Source: Pseudomonadota bacterium
Lineage (GTDB): Bacteria > Pseudomonadota > Gammaproteobacteria > Burkholderiales > Thiobacillaceae
NCBI GenBank assembly: GCA_021802555.1
Contig: JAJZRU010000020.1
Coordinates: forward strand, 1-48,978
Length of the DNA stretch: 48,978 nucleotides
Direction: 5' to 3'
Position numbers and translations under genes: made by a program. Shown here piece after piece: positions 1-10,387 of this stretch (positions within the stretch are counted from its first letter, which is position 1; every line of letters begins with the position of its first letter). A model generated the notes under the pieces. That model had not been told where the DNA came from and made no database searches. It worked only from the letters and a program-made list of their open reading frames with translations.

Positions 1-162
1 GTTTGGAAACTCACGACCTCGTGTTACTACGACGCCGCTTCCTCATGCTACCAAGGTGTACGGACAACTCCTTGGACGGGACTTCAACCCGCTGGATTTA
101 CTGCTGTTACTGCGAACGGTCAGGTCTTGCATTAACGCACTCCCCTCTCTATCCTTCCCCCC

Positions 163-1011
163 ATGGCCAGACCTTTGAGGTTGGAATTATCCGGCGGCGT
201 CTACCATGTCACTTCGCGTGGCGATGGACGTGAGGATATTTACCTGTCCGACGCCGACAGGGAGGCGTGGCTGGACGTGTTGGCGGCTGTTTGCGAACGC
301 TACCATTGGGTCTGCCACGCCTGGTGCCAGATGACCAACCATTACCATATCCTGGTCGAAACGCCGGAGACAAATCTGGCACAGGGTATGCGCCAGCTCA
401 ATGGGGTTTATACCCAGCGTTTCAACCGTGCCCATGCACGGGTCGGGCATGTGTTCCAGGGCCGCTATAAGGCCATATTGGTCGAACGGGACAATTACCT
501 GCTGGAGCTGGCGCGCTATGTGGTGCTCAATCCGTTGCGGGCGAAGATGGTGAGGCGTCTGGAGGCCTGGCCATGGAGCAGCTACCTGGCAACCTGCGGA
601 CAGGCGGCGTCGCCGCCATGGCTGCAAACGGACTGGATACTCGGGCAATTTGGGCAGCGTCGTTCCAGGGCCATCGCCAAATATGTCACCTTCGTCCATG
701 AAGGCGCGCGCTTGCCGAGCGTCTGGACGCAGTTGCAGGGCCAAATCTACCTGGGCTCGGAAGCGTTTGTGAAGAAAATGCAGTCGCTCATCGAAAATCA
801 GTCGGTGTTGGATGAGATTCCCCGTGCCCAGCGCCGGGCGCTGACGCAGCCGCTGTCTCAATTCAGGCAACGGTATCCACGCGACGAGGCGATGGCGCGA
901 GCCTACCTTTCCGGCCAGCATTCCATGCTGTCGATCGCGCAGCACTTCGGGGTGCATTATTCGACCGTGAGCCGCGCAGTAAGAAACCATGAGCGCAGAA
1001 CAGGGGAATGA
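163..1011 (+). mobile_element. REP-associated tyrosine transposase (RAYT, Y1_Tnp family)
   Basis: Full-length 282-residue protein of the Y1/HUH single-strand transposase superfamily. The metal-binding motif is the H-Y-H in MTNHYHILV (residues 57-65), followed by HVFQGRYKAI (about 97-105) and RYVVLNPLRA (about 118-127), which carries the likely catalytic tyrosine. The C-terminus (about 250-278) contains a helix-turn-helix, SIAQHFGVHYSTVSRAV, typical of the longer RAYT subgroup. RAYTs are single-copy, domesticated-looking enzymes thought to act on REP palindromes rather than on their own flanking ends. No terminal inverted repeats or target duplications are visible. An imperfect palindrome follows the gene at 1054-1098. 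The start is the first ATG that gives the conserved N-terminus MARPLRLEL. Confidence 0.9.
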
Positions 1012-1053
1012 CGCTTCCATGCAAAACCGTGCGCGATCGCTCTTCCAAGGGTT

Positions 1054-1098
1054 TCAGGCGTGGAGATCTTTCCTAATGAGATCCCTGGTGGCGCCTGA
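1054..1098. repeat. Imperfect palindrome downstream of the RAYT gene
   Basis: TCAGGCG (1054-1060) is the exact reverse complement of CGCCTGA (1092-1098). Inside them GGAGATC (1062-1068) can pair, with one bulge, with GATCCC (1080-1085). The 45-nt element lies between the transposase stop and the diacylglycerol kinase start. Its position suggests a REP-like substrate of the RAYT or a structured leader of dgkA. That is inference from location and symmetry only. Confidence 0.4.
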
Positions 1099-1107
1099 CT
1101 GTCTGCC

Positions 1108-1470
1108 ATGAAAAAATTCCTCGTCAGCCTGGGGCACGCGTGCAACGGCATCCGCTATGCCGTCACTTCCGAAAGAAACATCAAAATCCAGCTCACCGCC
1201 TTTGCCTTGGTGATGGTGGCCGCTTTCCTTCTTCACATTCCCCGGTTCGAGACACTGGTGATCCTGGGCATGTCGGCCCTGGTGCTTTCCCTGGAGCTCA
1301 CCAACACGGCGGTGGAGCGCCTGGCCGACAAGGTTTCGCCGCAACACGACCCGCTCATACGCATCGTCAAGGACGTCATCGCCGGCGCCGTGCTCATGGC
1401 GAGCCTCTTTGCCATCATCATCGGGATCAGCATCTTTGCGGAACCCCTAATACAACTGCTAGAAAAATGA
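1108..1470 (+). CDS. dgkA: Diacylglycerol kinase (prokaryotic DAGK family)
   Basis: A 120-residue integral membrane protein, the normal length for trimeric prokaryotic DgkA (about 120). It phosphorylates diacylglycerol, or undecaprenol in some relatives, using ATP at the inner membrane and recycles lipid by-products of envelope synthesis. Three hydrophobic segments are visible at about 30-47, 50-68 and 93-112. The family signature, an acidic residue followed by N-T-A-(V/I)-E, is present as ELTNTAVERLAD, and DPLIRIVKDVIAGAVL supplies the conserved K-D..A-G-A-V-L motif. It converges on the aldolase gene with 13 nt between the stops. The DPLIR/AGAVL form resembles both DgkA and undecaprenol-kinase branches, so the lipid substrate is not settled. 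Confidence 0.88.
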   Translation: MKKFLVSLGHACNGIRYAVTSERNIKIQLTAFALVMVAAFLLHIPRFETLVILGMSALVLSLELTNTAVERLADKVSPQHDPLIRIVKDVIAGAVLMASLFAIIIGISIFAEPLIQLLEK

Positions 1471-1483
1471 CGCGCGGGGTGTC

Positions 1484-2518
1484 TCAGCCTGCGCCACTCC
1501 CCTTCTCCATCGCCGGCGTGTAGGCGCCGCGTTGCGCGGCCGCGTTGAGCCGGGCGCGATGCAGGAAGGCTTGCTGGGCCGCGGCGACGTTTTCCGGGCG
1601 GCCTTTCCAGATGGCCATAGGCGGCTCCTGCAGGGCGCGCGCGTAGGAAAAGCTGAGCAGCCAGGGCGCGTTGACATGGGCGGTATTGATGGCGTTGAGG
1701 TTGGCCGTGGCCTCTTCGGGCGTCTGCCCGCCGGAGAGAAAATTGATGCTGGGCACCGCTGCCGGAACGGTGCGGCGCAGCACCCGCAGGGTGCGCTCGG
1801 CCACTTCGTCCGGGCTGGCCTTGGGGGGGTGCGCCTTGCCGGCCACCACCATGCTGGGCTTGAGCAGCATGGCCTCGAGCTGCACGCGGTGGCGCTTGAG
1901 GGCGGCAAAGACTTCGTTTTGCACGGCCTCGGTCACTTCCTCGCAGCGCGCTATGGTGTGGTCGCCGTCGATCAGCACTTCAGGTTCAACGATGGGCACG
2001 ATCCCGTAGCTCTGGCAGATCGCGGCGTAGCGGGCGAGCACTTCGGCATTGGCGGCGATGCCCAGCGCCGTGGGATTGGTCTCTGTGATGGGATAGACCT
2101 CGCGCCATTTGGCGAAGCGCGCGCCCTGCTCCTTGTAGCCCTTGAGGCGCTCGCCCAAGCCGTCCAGCCCTTGAGTGATCTTGTCACCCGGGGCGTTGGC
2201 AAGGTCCGTGGTGCCCTTGTCCACCTTGATGCCGGGGACGATGCCCTGACGTTGCGCGATGTCCACCAGCCTCGTGCCGTCGCTCGCGCTCTGGCCGAGG
2301 GTTTCCTCATAAAGGATGACGCCGCTGATGAATTCGCCGATGCCCGCCGTGCTGAGCAGCAGCTCGCGATAGCTGCGCCGGCTCGTTTCGGTGCACTCGA
2401 TTCCCACGGCCTGAAACCGCTTGGTAATGGTTGGGGTGCTTTCATCCGCTGCCAGGATGCCCCGGCCGCGCTGCACCAGGCTGTTGATGGTGTCTTGCAA
2501 CTCGGTCTGTACGCTCAT
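1484..2518 (-). CDS. Fructose-bisphosphate aldolase, class I
   Basis: Schiff-base aldolase of 344 residues that cleaves fructose 1,6-bisphosphate to DHAP and glyceraldehyde 3-phosphate, serving gluconeogenesis or the Calvin cycle. The motifs match the animal/plant-type class I family: GRGILAADES (about 18-26), GIKVDKG (about 96-102), EPEVLIDGDH (about 179-187), the catalytic lysine in MLLKPSMV (K220) and the phosphate-binding FLSGGQ. The start at 2518 is chosen because it has an AGGAGA ribosome site; the frame stays open for 45 more codons upstream but without family similarity. It lies downstream of recQ and the DUF99 gene on the same strand after a 97-nt gap, so it may have its own promoter. 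Confidence 0.93.
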   Translation of the reverse strand: MSVQTELQDTINSLVQRGRGILAADESTPTITKRFQAVGIECTETSRRSYRELLLSTAGIGEFISGVILYEETLGQSASDGTRLVDIAQRQGIVPGIKVDKGTTDLANAPGDKITQGLDGLGERLKGYKEQGARFAKWREVYPITETNPTALGIAANAEVLARYAAICQSYGIVPIVEPEVLIDGDHTIARCEEVTEAVQNEVFAALKRHRVQLEAMLLKPSMVVAGKAHPPKASPDEVAERTLRVLRRTVPAAVPSINFLSGGQTPEEATANLNAINTAHVNAPWLLSFSYARALQEPPMAIWKGRPENVAAAQQAFLHRARLNAAAQRGAYTPAMEKGSGAG

Positions 2519-2615
2519 GTGGTCTTCTCCTGCGACTGGCTTGCCGGCCCGCCGTCCGAAAATAGAGCCTGATTCAAGGTAGTCAGCTTTGGGGCGGCTT
2601 GCAAACTGGAGCCTG

Positions 2616-3182
2616 TCAGGGCCGATGGCGGTTTTCCCCTTGCGCCAGGGCACCGGCGATCATGTGCGCCACGCGCAAGGGCTCCGGCAGCTTGCCGTGG
2701 ATTTGCAGGCTTGCGATCAGCCGAGCCGCTTCGGCCGGACCGATGCCGGCACGCTGCACGTACACCTCGGCCATCTTCTCCATGGGGCCGGCGGCTTCGA
2801 TCAAACACCATTTGCGCGCCCCGCCGGGAACGTGATCGAGCAAGGCGCGGCGTATGGTTTCCAGCGCCGGCGGGTGCCGCGTGACGGTGAGCACCGGCAG
2901 GCCTAGCGAATGGTGCAAAGCGTGGATATCCACCACATTGAAGCCGCCCAGGGTGATGCCCTGCAGCAGCACGGTCTGCAAGTGCGTGCGGTGGCGGGAG
3001 GCAAGAATGCGTTCGGCAAGCACGCGCGTGGCATTGACGCCGTCGCGCCGGACCTGGCCGGTCAGCACCCCTTCCAGCCGCGCTCCGGCAAACACGGCGC
3101 CTACCACCAAGACCTGGCCGCGGTGGCTGCGTTCGAAGGGCGCGTCATCGATGCCGATGACATGGGAGATGCGCCGTGTCAT
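2616..3182 (-). CDS. DUF99 family protein (endonuclease V-like fold)
   Basis: A 188-residue protein beginning MTRRISHVIGIDDAPF. The N-terminal V-I-G-I-D-D-(A/S)-P-F block is the hallmark of the DUF99/UPF0215 family, which is common in archaea, patchy in bacteria, and related in fold to endonuclease V. Also visible are TRVLAERILAS, LLQGITLGGFNVVDI and LGLPVLTVTRHPP, matching the family order. No biochemical role is established for the family. The gene starts 15 nt after the recQ stop on the same strand, so co-transcription with recQ is likely. That and the nuclease-like fold point to nucleic-acid processing, which is inference. Length is normal for the family. Confidence 0.8.
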   Translation of the reverse strand: MTRRISHVIGIDDAPFERSHRGQVLVVGAVFAGARLEGVLTGQVRRDGVNATRVLAERILASRHRTHLQTVLLQGITLGGFNVVDIHALHHSLGLPVLTVTRHPPALETIRRALLDHVPGGARKWCLIEAAGPMEKMAEVYVQRAGIGPAEAARLIASLQIHGKLPEPLRVAHMIAGALAQGENRHRP

Positions 3183-3197
3183 GGGGAACCGTGGGCG

Positions 3198-4985
<1,788 letters not shown>

Positions 4986-5004
4986 GAAAACGGCTGGCAG
5001 GAGA

Positions 5005-5032
5005 TGTGTCACATTGGCTATAATTGTGTCAC
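5005..5032 (+). promoter_or_regulatory. Promoter/operator of the toxin-antitoxin operon
   Basis: A consensus -10 hexamer TATAAT (5019-5024) lies between two identical copies of TGTGTCAC (5005-5012 and 5025-5032) whose starts are 20 bp apart, about two helical turns. The copies are on the same DNA face and would be well placed for cooperative repressor binding over the promoter. Antitoxin autorepression is the rule for such operons; the assignment of these repeats as the operator is inference. No good -35 hexamer is visible (best TGGCAG, 4995-5000). Confidence 0.55.
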
Positions 5033-5054
5033 GTTTTGCCGCAGGAGGCGCCCG

Positions 5055-5288
5055 ATGAAAACCATGACCATACGCGAAGCTCGCGAAGGCCTGTCGCACC
5101 CCGAACAGATGTTCGCCGACGCCGACGAAGTGCTGGTGGTGAAGCATGGCGAGCCGGTAGCGCGCATTCTGCCGGTGGAGCCGCGCAAGAAGGCATTCCG
5201 TTCGCTCGCTGCATTTCGCGCCAGCCAGCCGTTCCAGGAAATTCCCAGCGAGGTGCTCATCAGCGAAGACCGCGAAGAACGCTGCTGA
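5055..5288 (+). CDS. vapB: Antitoxin of the Phd/YefM or VapB type
   Basis: A 77-residue protein starting [18 protein letters not shown], with the short beta-alpha N-terminal DNA-binding fold and the H-G-(E/K)-P-V-A-R-I-L-P block ([14 protein letters not shown]) of Phd/YefM-type antitoxins. The acidic C-terminal tail ([11 protein letters not shown]) would wrap the toxin. The start has an AGGAGG ribosome site (5043-5048), which decides it over the in-frame ATG 17 codons upstream. The stop overlaps the toxin start as TGATG, the usual coupling for these pairs. As in the family generally, it should neutralise the PIN toxin and autorepress the operon at the repeats just upstream. Confidence 0.82.
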   Translation: MKTMTIREAREGLSHPEQMFADADEVLVVKHGEPVARILPVEPRKKAFRSLAAFRASQPFQEIPSEVLISEDREERC

Positions 5289-5719
5289 TGATTTACGTCG
5301 ATACCAGCGCGCTGGTCAAACGCTACCTTTCGGAAAGCAGCAGCGACGCTTTTGAGACATTTTTTCTCGAGCGCGCGCCGCTGGCCATAAGCCGCCTGAC
5401 TATCGTGGAACTGCGCTGCGCGCTGGCACGGCGGCGGCGCAACCGCCAGATTTCCGCGGAACTGGAAACGCAGGTGCTGGAAGCCTTTCGGCTCGACATG
5501 CAGGACGGTGCGCTGAAGGTATGCGCCTTTCAGGAAGATGACCTGACCCTGGCCTATCACCTGATGGACGAGGTTGCCGACCTGCCCCTGCGCACCCTCG
5601 ACGCGCTGCATCTGACGGTCGCGCGTCGCCACCAACTGCCCGCGTTTTCCACTGCCGACAAAAAACAGGCCGATGCGGCACTGACGCTCGGTTTCGAACT
5701 CCACCGCTTCGACCTTTGA
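5288..5719 (+). CDS. vapC: PIN-domain ribonuclease toxin (VapC-like)
   Basis: A 143-residue PIN-domain protein with all four expected acidic positions: D5 in [14 protein letters not shown]41 in [10 protein letters not shown]105 in [11 protein letters not shown] and D124 in [15 protein letters not shown] toxins are Mg-dependent ribonucleases that cleave tRNA or rRNA. Its ATG overlaps the antitoxin stop (TGATG), so translation is coupled. It is intact and looks active. Only 7 nt separate its stop from the lysS start, so lysS probably sits on the same transcript. The RNA target cannot be read from the sequence. Confidence 0.88.
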   Translation: MIYVDTSALVKRYLSESSSDAFETFFLERAPLAISRLTIVELRCALARRRRNRQISAELETQVLEAFRLDMQDGALKVCAFQEDDLTLAYHLMDEVADLPLRTLDALHLTVARRHQLPAFSTADKKQADAALTLGFELHRFDL

Positions 5720-5726
5720 CGCTTTC

Positions 5727-7247
5727 ATGACCACCGACACCACCACACCCGCACAAGACGAGAACCAGATCACCGCCGAGCGCCGCGCCAAGCTCGCCGC
5801 GATGCGCGCCGCCGGCGCCGCCTTCCCCAACGATTTCGAGCGCCGCGACACCGCCGGGGCGCTTGCCGCCGCGCATGGCCCAAAGAGCAAGGAAGCGCTG
5901 GAAGCCGAAGGCGTCGAAGCGCAATTGGCCGGCCGCATGATGCTCAAGCGCGTCATGGGCAAGGCCAGCTTCGCCACCCTGCAGGACATGAGCGGGCGCA
6001 TCCAGGTCTATGTGTCGAACGATGCGACGGGCATCGACGCGCACGAAGCTTTCAAGCACTGGGATCTGGGCGACATCCTGGGCGTGAGCGGCACGCTGTT
6101 CAAGACCAACAAGGGCGAACTCACCCTCCAGGCAACCTCGATCCGCCTCTTGTCCAAAGCGCTGCGCCCGCTGCCGGAAAAATTCCATGGCTTGGCCGAC
6201 CAGGAACAGAAATACCGCCAGCGCTATCTGGACCTCATTACCAACGAAGACGCGCGCCGCGTGTTCATGGCCCGCTCGCGCATCATCCAGGGCATCCGCG
6301 AGTTCATGACCGGCCACGGCTTCCTGGAGGTGGAGACGCCCATGATGCATCCCATCCCGGGGGGTGCCGCGGCCAAGCCCTTCATCACCCACCACAACGC
6401 CCTGGACATGGACCTCTACCTACGCATCGCGCCGGAGCTTTATCTGAAGCGTCTGGTGGTGGGCGGCTTCGAGAAGGTGTTCGAGATCAACCGCAATTTC
6501 CGCAACGAAGGCCTGTCCACGCGCCACAACCCCGAGTTCACCATGATGGAATTCTACGAGGCCTACCGGGACTATCGCTACTTGATGGACTTCACGGAGT
6601 CGCTGGTGCGCACGGTGGCAACCCAGGTCTGCGGCGGAACCCGCATGGGCTATCAAGGCGAGGAGGTGGACCTCGGTCAGCCCTTCGACCGCCTCACCAT
6701 CGTCGGTGCCATCCGCAAATACCATCCCCAGTTCAGCGAGGAACAACTGGGCAGCCGCGCCTGGCTGATCGCCCAGTTCCAGGAGAGAAAGGCCAAGTAC
6801 AAGCCGCACGACGGGCTCGGCGGCCTGCAGTTGTCCTTCTTCGAGGAAACCACCGAACACCTGCTGGTGCAGCCCACGTTCATCATCGATTACCCGGCGG
6901 AAGTCTCGCCCCTGGCGCGCCGCTCCGACCACCGTCCGGAAATCACTGAGCGCTTCGAGCTGTTCATCACCGGGCGCGAAATGGCCAACGGCTTCTCCGA
7001 ACTCAACGACCCGGAGGATCAGGCCGAGCGTTTCATGGACCAGGCGCGGCAGAAAGAGGCCGGCGACGAGGAAGCCATGCACTACGACGCCGATTACATC
7101 CGCGCCCTGGAATACGGGCTGCCGCCCACCGGCGGCTGCGGCATCGGCATCGACCGGCTGGTCATGCTGCTCACCGACAGCCCCAGCATCCGCGACGTCA
7201 TCCTGTTTCCGCACTTACGGCGCGAGGAGCAGCCGCGGGAAAGCTGA
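5727..7247 (+). CDS. lysS: Lysyl-tRNA synthetase, class II
   Basis: A 506-residue class II synthetase charging tRNA-Lys. An N-terminal OB-fold anticodon-binding domain (about 60-160) contains [21 protein letters not shown]. The catalytic core has motif 1 ([16 protein letters not shown]), motif 2 ([20 protein letters not shown]) and motif 3 ([17 protein letters not shown]). Its length equals E. coli LysRS (505). The start is the ATG 7 nt after the toxin stop. No Shine-Dalgarno sequence is evident in front of it, which suggests translational coupling to the toxin gene or a leaderless transcript from an internal promoter I could not identify. In related genomes lysS often follows prfB; here the upstream neighbour is the toxin-antitoxin pair. 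Confidence 0.97.
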   Translation: MTTDTTTPAQDENQITAERRAKLAAMRAAGAAFPNDFERRDTAGALAAAHGPKSKEALEAEGVEAQLAGRMMLKRVMGKASFATLQDMSGRIQVYVSNDATGIDAHEAFKHWDLGDILGVSGTLFKTNKGELTLQATSIRLLSKALRPLPEKFHGLADQEQKYRQRYLDLITNEDARRVFMARSRIIQGIREFMTGHGFLEVETPMMHPIPGGAAAKPFITHHNALDMDLYLRIAPELYLKRLVVGGFEKVFEINRNFRNEGLSTRHNPEFTMMEFYEAYRDYRYLMDFTESLVRTVATQVCGGTRMGYQGEEVDLGQPFDRLTIVGAIRKYHPQFSEEQLGSRAWLIAQFQERKAKYKPHDGLGGLQLSFFEETTEHLLVQPTFIIDYPAEVSPLARRSDHRPEITERFELFITGREMANGFSELNDPEDQAERFMDQARQKEAGDEEAMHYDADYIRALEYGLPPTGGCGIGIDRLVMLLTDSPSIRDVILFPHLRREEQPRES

Positions 7248-7312
7248 GGCGCGAAGCTGGCAATACCTCGGCCGCTGGCTATCATGGCGATATAGATCAG
7301 AGGGAGCGGGCC

Positions 7313-8008
7313 ATGATATTTCGCGATCGGGCACACGCCGCCCAGCTACTCGCCAAGGAGCTGGGGGCTTATCGCGGCAAGAACCCCTTGGTGCTCGCCA
7401 TCCCGCGCGGCGCGCTGCCTATGGCCAAGATACTGGCCGAGGACCTGGACGGCGATCTGGATGTGGTGCTGGTGCGCAAGCTCGGCGCGCCCGGCAACCC
7501 GGAACTGGCCATCGGCTCGGTGGACGAAACCGGCCACGTGTCGGTTGCCGACTACGCCAAACACTATGGCGTCAGCGATCAGTACCTTGCCGAAGAAGCT
7601 GCCGAGCAGCAGGAAGTGCTGCGCCGTCGCCGCGCCGCTTATACGCCGGTGCATCCCCCCATCGATCCTGCCGGACGGGTGGTCATCGTGGTGGACGACG
7701 GCATCGCCACCGGCTCGACCATGATCGCGGCCCTGCACGGCCTGCGCGCCAGGCATCCCGCCAAGCTGGTCGTCGCCACAGCAGTCTGCGCCCCCGATAC
7801 GCTGGCGCGCATCGAGCGCGACGCCGACGACGTGGTATGCCTGGACGCTCCCGCCAATTTCTACGCAGTGGGCCAGTTCTTCGAGGACTTTGCCCAGGTG
7901 TCCGACGCGGAGGTCATCGCCATCCTGCACGCGGCGGCGCGGAAGCCAGCGCCCGAACCCCCCAGCCAGGACCCTCCTCAGGGAAGCTTCACGGCGAGCT
8001 TCAGGTAA
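7313..8008 (+). CDS. Phosphoribosyltransferase (COG1926 type)
   Basis: A 231-residue type I phosphoribosyltransferase-fold protein. The PRPP loop is VVIVVDDGIATGSTM (about 122-136), preceded by the family block LAIPRGALPMAKILAEDL and VVLVRKLGAPGNPELAIGSV. This COG1926 branch has no firmly established base substrate; it is not one of the standard purine or pyrimidine salvage enzymes. The ribosome site is AGGGAG ahead of the ATG. Its last 31 nt overlap the 3' end of the hydrolase gene on the opposite strand. In several bacteria, as I recall for M. tuberculosis Rv0571c, this domain is fused to a dienelactone-hydrolase-like domain, which suggests the two neighbours work together. Confidence 0.85.
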   Translation: MIFRDRAHAAQLLAKELGAYRGKNPLVLAIPRGALPMAKILAEDLDGDLDVVLVRKLGAPGNPELAIGSVDETGHVSVADYAKHYGVSDQYLAEEAAEQQEVLRRRRAAYTPVHPPIDPAGRVVIVVDDGIATGSTMIAALHGLRARHPAKLVVATAVCAPDTLARIERDADDVVCLDAPANFYAVGQFFEDFAQVSDAEVIAILHAAARKPAPEPPSQDPPQGSFTASFR

Positions 8009-8637
8009 TCTTTGAACCAGCCGGCGGCCAGGTGCGCCGCCTGCTCCAGCGTGCCCGGCTCCTCGAACAAATGAGTAGCCCCCGGCACGATGGCCAAGCG
8101 CTTTTCGCCAGCCAGCAAGGCATAGGCCCGGCGGTTGAGCTGCAGCACTTCGACGTCCAGTTCGCCGACGATCAACAGCGTGGGCGCACGCACCCGATCC
8201 AGCACCGGTTCCGCCAGATCGGGTCGCCCGCCGCGCGACACCACGGCGGCGACGACCGAGCCCAATTCGGCGGTTGCGCCCAAGGCGGCGGCCGCCCCCG
8301 TGCTGGCGCCGAAATAGCCGATAGCCAGTTTGGCGGCTTCCGGACGCGCCTGAACCCAGCGGGTGACGGCTGCCAGCCGCTGGGTAAGCAGGCCGATGTC
8401 GAAGCGCGCGCTGTAATCCAGATCCTCCTCGGCCGTCAGCAGGTCGAACAAAAACGTCCCCATGCCGGCATCTTGCAGTACGCGCGCCACGTAGTTGTTG
8501 CGCGGGCTGTGGCGGCTGCTGCCGCTGCCGTGGGCGAACAGCACCAGGCCGCTGGCTCCGGCGGGGATGACAAGCGCCCCCTCCAGGCTCACGCCCCCCA
8601 CGGCAACATGAACTTCCCGCACGCCGTGTCCGCCCAT
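7978..8637 (-). CDS. Alpha/beta hydrolase (dienelactone hydrolase-like)
   Basis: A 219-residue cytosolic alpha/beta hydrolase. The oxyanion segment is VLFAHGSGSSRHSPRNN (about 32-48), the nucleophile elbow is G-A-S-T-G-A-A-A (about 110-117), an acidic residue lies in LIVGELDVEVL, and the catalytic histidine is in PGATHLFEEPG. This subgroup is often annotated as dienelactone hydrolase, but the sequence gives no specific substrate. It converges on the phosphoribosyltransferase gene with a 31-nt overlap; the same two domains occur fused elsewhere. No signal peptide is seen. The start MGGHGVREVHV is the first methionine of the frame. Confidence 0.85.
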   Translation of the reverse strand: MGGHGVREVHVAVGGVSLEGALVIPAGASGLVLFAHGSGSSRHSPRNNYVARVLQDAGMGTFLFDLLTAEEDLDYSARFDIGLLTQRLAAVTRWVQARPEAAKLAIGYFGASTGAAAALGATAELGSVVAAVVSRGGRPDLAEPVLDRVRAPTLLIVGELDVEVLQLNRRAYALLAGEKRLAIVPGATHLFEEPGTLEQAAHLAAGWFKDYLKLAVKLP

Positions 8638-8696
8638 GATCGCCCCTCGCCCGAAATGAACCGCCGCCCCACGATCAGAAGCGGCATGTTTTCAGT

Positions 8697-9383
8697 CTAG
8701 GCCAGAATCTCCAGCACGCGCGTCAAGAGCGCCTGCTGCGCCTGCTCAGGCGCACGTGCCAATGCCCCCTGCCAGAGAGGGAAGACCTGCGCCTCCTCGC
8801 GCTGCTCGTGCTTGGCCAGATAGCCGGCGAGGATGGCGAGCAGCGCAGCGAGGGTATCCGCGTCGCGCTCCCCTTCGGCGAAGCCGGCCGCGATCATGCG
8901 CGCCTGATCGAGGATCTCGCCATGCTCCCGCACCATTTCCGCCATGGGGTTCGCACCCGCGGCATGCGGCGGGGCGGGAATGGCGGCCGCCAGGAGATCG
9001 TTCTCCACTCTGAAGTGCTTGTCGATGCCGGCCATGAAGGCGGCAAGGCTGGTTTCGGCCGCTTCCAGTTGGCCGGCATCGGTCAGATGGATGGCTTGTG
9101 CGAACAGTTTGTCCAGCCGCCGGTGATCACGCAACAGCGCATCCGGCACGTCGCGCGGCGGCACGTCTTCGGTACGGCGCACCCGGGCCGTCCAGACACC
9201 GTCTTGCCTCTCCGACTGCCAGCGCAGGCCGTCGCGCAGCTGCAGGTTGACGCTCTTGAGCGCCAGCTCGGGATTGTCCGAGCAGTGCACGCGCGCCCCC
9301 TCGCCGGGCGGCAGGTCTTTCAATGCCTCATACAAGGCTGCGGCCAGGCGCGAGTCGGCCAGGGCGGTCATATCCAGATCCAT
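8697..9383 (-). CDS. DUF2249 plus hemerythrin-like domain protein
   Basis: A 228-residue two-domain protein. Residues about 10-80 resemble DUF2249 (LADSRLAAALYEALKDL, then PELALKSVNLQL). Residues about 85-220 are a hemerythrin HHE domain with histidine/carboxylate ligands in LLRDHRRLDKLF, GIDKHFRVENDLL, MVREHGEILDQ and LAKHEQREEAQVFPLW, the expected His/Glu pattern for a diiron site. Such proteins bind O2 or NO and are linked to oxygen sensing and nitrosative-stress defence. The start at 9383 has an AGGAGG ribosome site; the frame stays open for a further 114 codons upstream through the neighbouring gene. It begins 20 nt after the ELM1-like gene on the same strand. Confidence 0.85.
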   Translation of the reverse strand: MDLDMTALADSRLAAALYEALKDLPPGEGARVHCSDNPELALKSVNLQLRDGLRWQSERQDGVWTARVRRTEDVPPRDVPDALLRDHRRLDKLFAQAIHLTDAGQLEAAETSLAAFMAGIDKHFRVENDLLAAAIPAPPHAAGANPMAEMVREHGEILDQARMIAAGFAEGERDADTLAALLAILAGYLAKHEQREEAQVFPLWQGALARAPEQAQQALLTRVLEILA

Positions 9384-9403
9384 AGGGCCCTCCTGCATCC
9401 GCC

Positions 9404-10387
9404 TCAGCGCGACTGCCGGGCGGCCATGCGGCGCAGGATTTCCTGTGCCGCCCGCTCGGCCTCGCGCAGCGGCGGGTAAGTCCAGGTGTCCAATAGTCCG
9501 CGAAACGTCCGCGTATAACCCCCTTCCCGCATGGCATCGTGGAAACGCGAGAACTTGGCCGATCCTCCGGGCAACTCCAACACTTGCACGGGCTTGCCCG
9601 TATAGCAAGCTTCCGACACCATGTTGACGGAATCCGCCGTCACCAGGATGTGGTCTGCCAGGGCGAGCAAGCCGAAATAGGGATTGTCCCCTTCCCCATC
9701 CCAAAACCAGGCCCCACCCGGACACAGGCGCTTGCGAAACACTTCTTCCAGCACGGCCCCGGTGCGGCGCGAGGGTGTAAGCGCCAGGCCCGCCCCCACC
9801 GCCTGCAGGGCGGCGAGCCGTTCCGCCATGGCTTGCGCCACACCGGCGTCGAAGCGATAGGCCTTGTTGGGGCCGCCCAGCAGCACGGCGACCAGCGGGC
9901 GCGGCAGGCCCGCGAACACCTGCTCCCAGCGCGCGCGCGCCTGCCGCAGTCCGGCTTCGCTCACGCGATTGACCGCTCCCAGGGTCTCGATCACCTGAGG
10001 GCCGCGGCAGCGGTCATGGCTGGGCGCGACGATGGCATCGAAATGCTTGAACGAGACGTGGGGATGCTGGATGCGGATGTTGAACACGCGCCCGCCGCTG
10101 GCGCGCTTGATGGCGATGGCGGTGGGAATGTTGAGCCGGCCGGTGCCGATGACGACATCCGGCCAGGGCGGCGCCAGGGCATCGCTGCCCGGCCCGCCGC
10201 TGGCCAATGGAAACGGCCAGAGCTGGGGCGGCAGGTATTTCCAGGGCGCGCGCGGATACTGGGTCTTCACCGTTACCGCCAGTCCGAGGGCCTCCGCCAA
10301 GCCCAGCGATTGGTTGTCCATGCCGACGATGCCGTTGGACAGCACCCAGCAGGTGCGCGCCGCGGCCGCCGCGGGAGCGGCGCTCAA
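9404..10387 (-). CDS. ELM1/DUF1022 family protein (GT-B fold, nucleoside-diphosphate-sugar epimerase-like)
   Basis: A protein of about 327 residues of the mitochondrial-fission ELM1/GtrOC1 family. The family N-terminus appears as CWVLSNGIVGMDNQSLGLAEALG, and the later blocks GTGRLNIPTAIAIKR, RIQHPHVSFKHFDAIVAPSHD, VAVLLGGPNKAYRFD, LALTPSRRTG, and ADHILVTADSVNMVSEACYTGKPV follow in family order. The likely start is a TTG (10387-10385) that overlaps the oxygenase stop as TTGA; the first internal ATG would remove the conserved N-terminus. Bacterial members sit in envelope and LPS-related clusters, but no reaction is proven. The gene is in an operon between the 2OG oxygenase and the hemerythrin protein. 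Confidence 0.78.
   Translation of the reverse strand: MSAAPAAAAARTCWVLSNGIVGMDNQSLGLAEALGLAVTVKTQYPRAPWKYLPPQLWPFPLASGGPGSDALAPPWPDVVIGTGRLNIPTAIAIKRASGGRVFNIRIQHPHVSFKHFDAIVAPSHDRCRGPQVIETLGAVNRVSEAGLRQARARWEQVFAGLPRPLVAVLLGGPNKAYRFDAGVAQAMAERLAALQAVGAGLALTPSRRTGAVLEEVFRKRLCPGGAWFWDGEGDNPYFGLLALADHILVTADSVNMVSEACYTGKPVQVLELPGGSAKFSRFHDAMREGGYTRTFRGLLDTWTYPPLREAERAAQEILRRMAARQSR

Noticed and set aside
2-181. Open frame at the left edge reading ...YGQLLGRDFNPLDLL...
   Set aside because: No start in the window, no family I can name, and it runs into the transposase start. It may be the tail of a mobile or degraded gene but cannot be supported.
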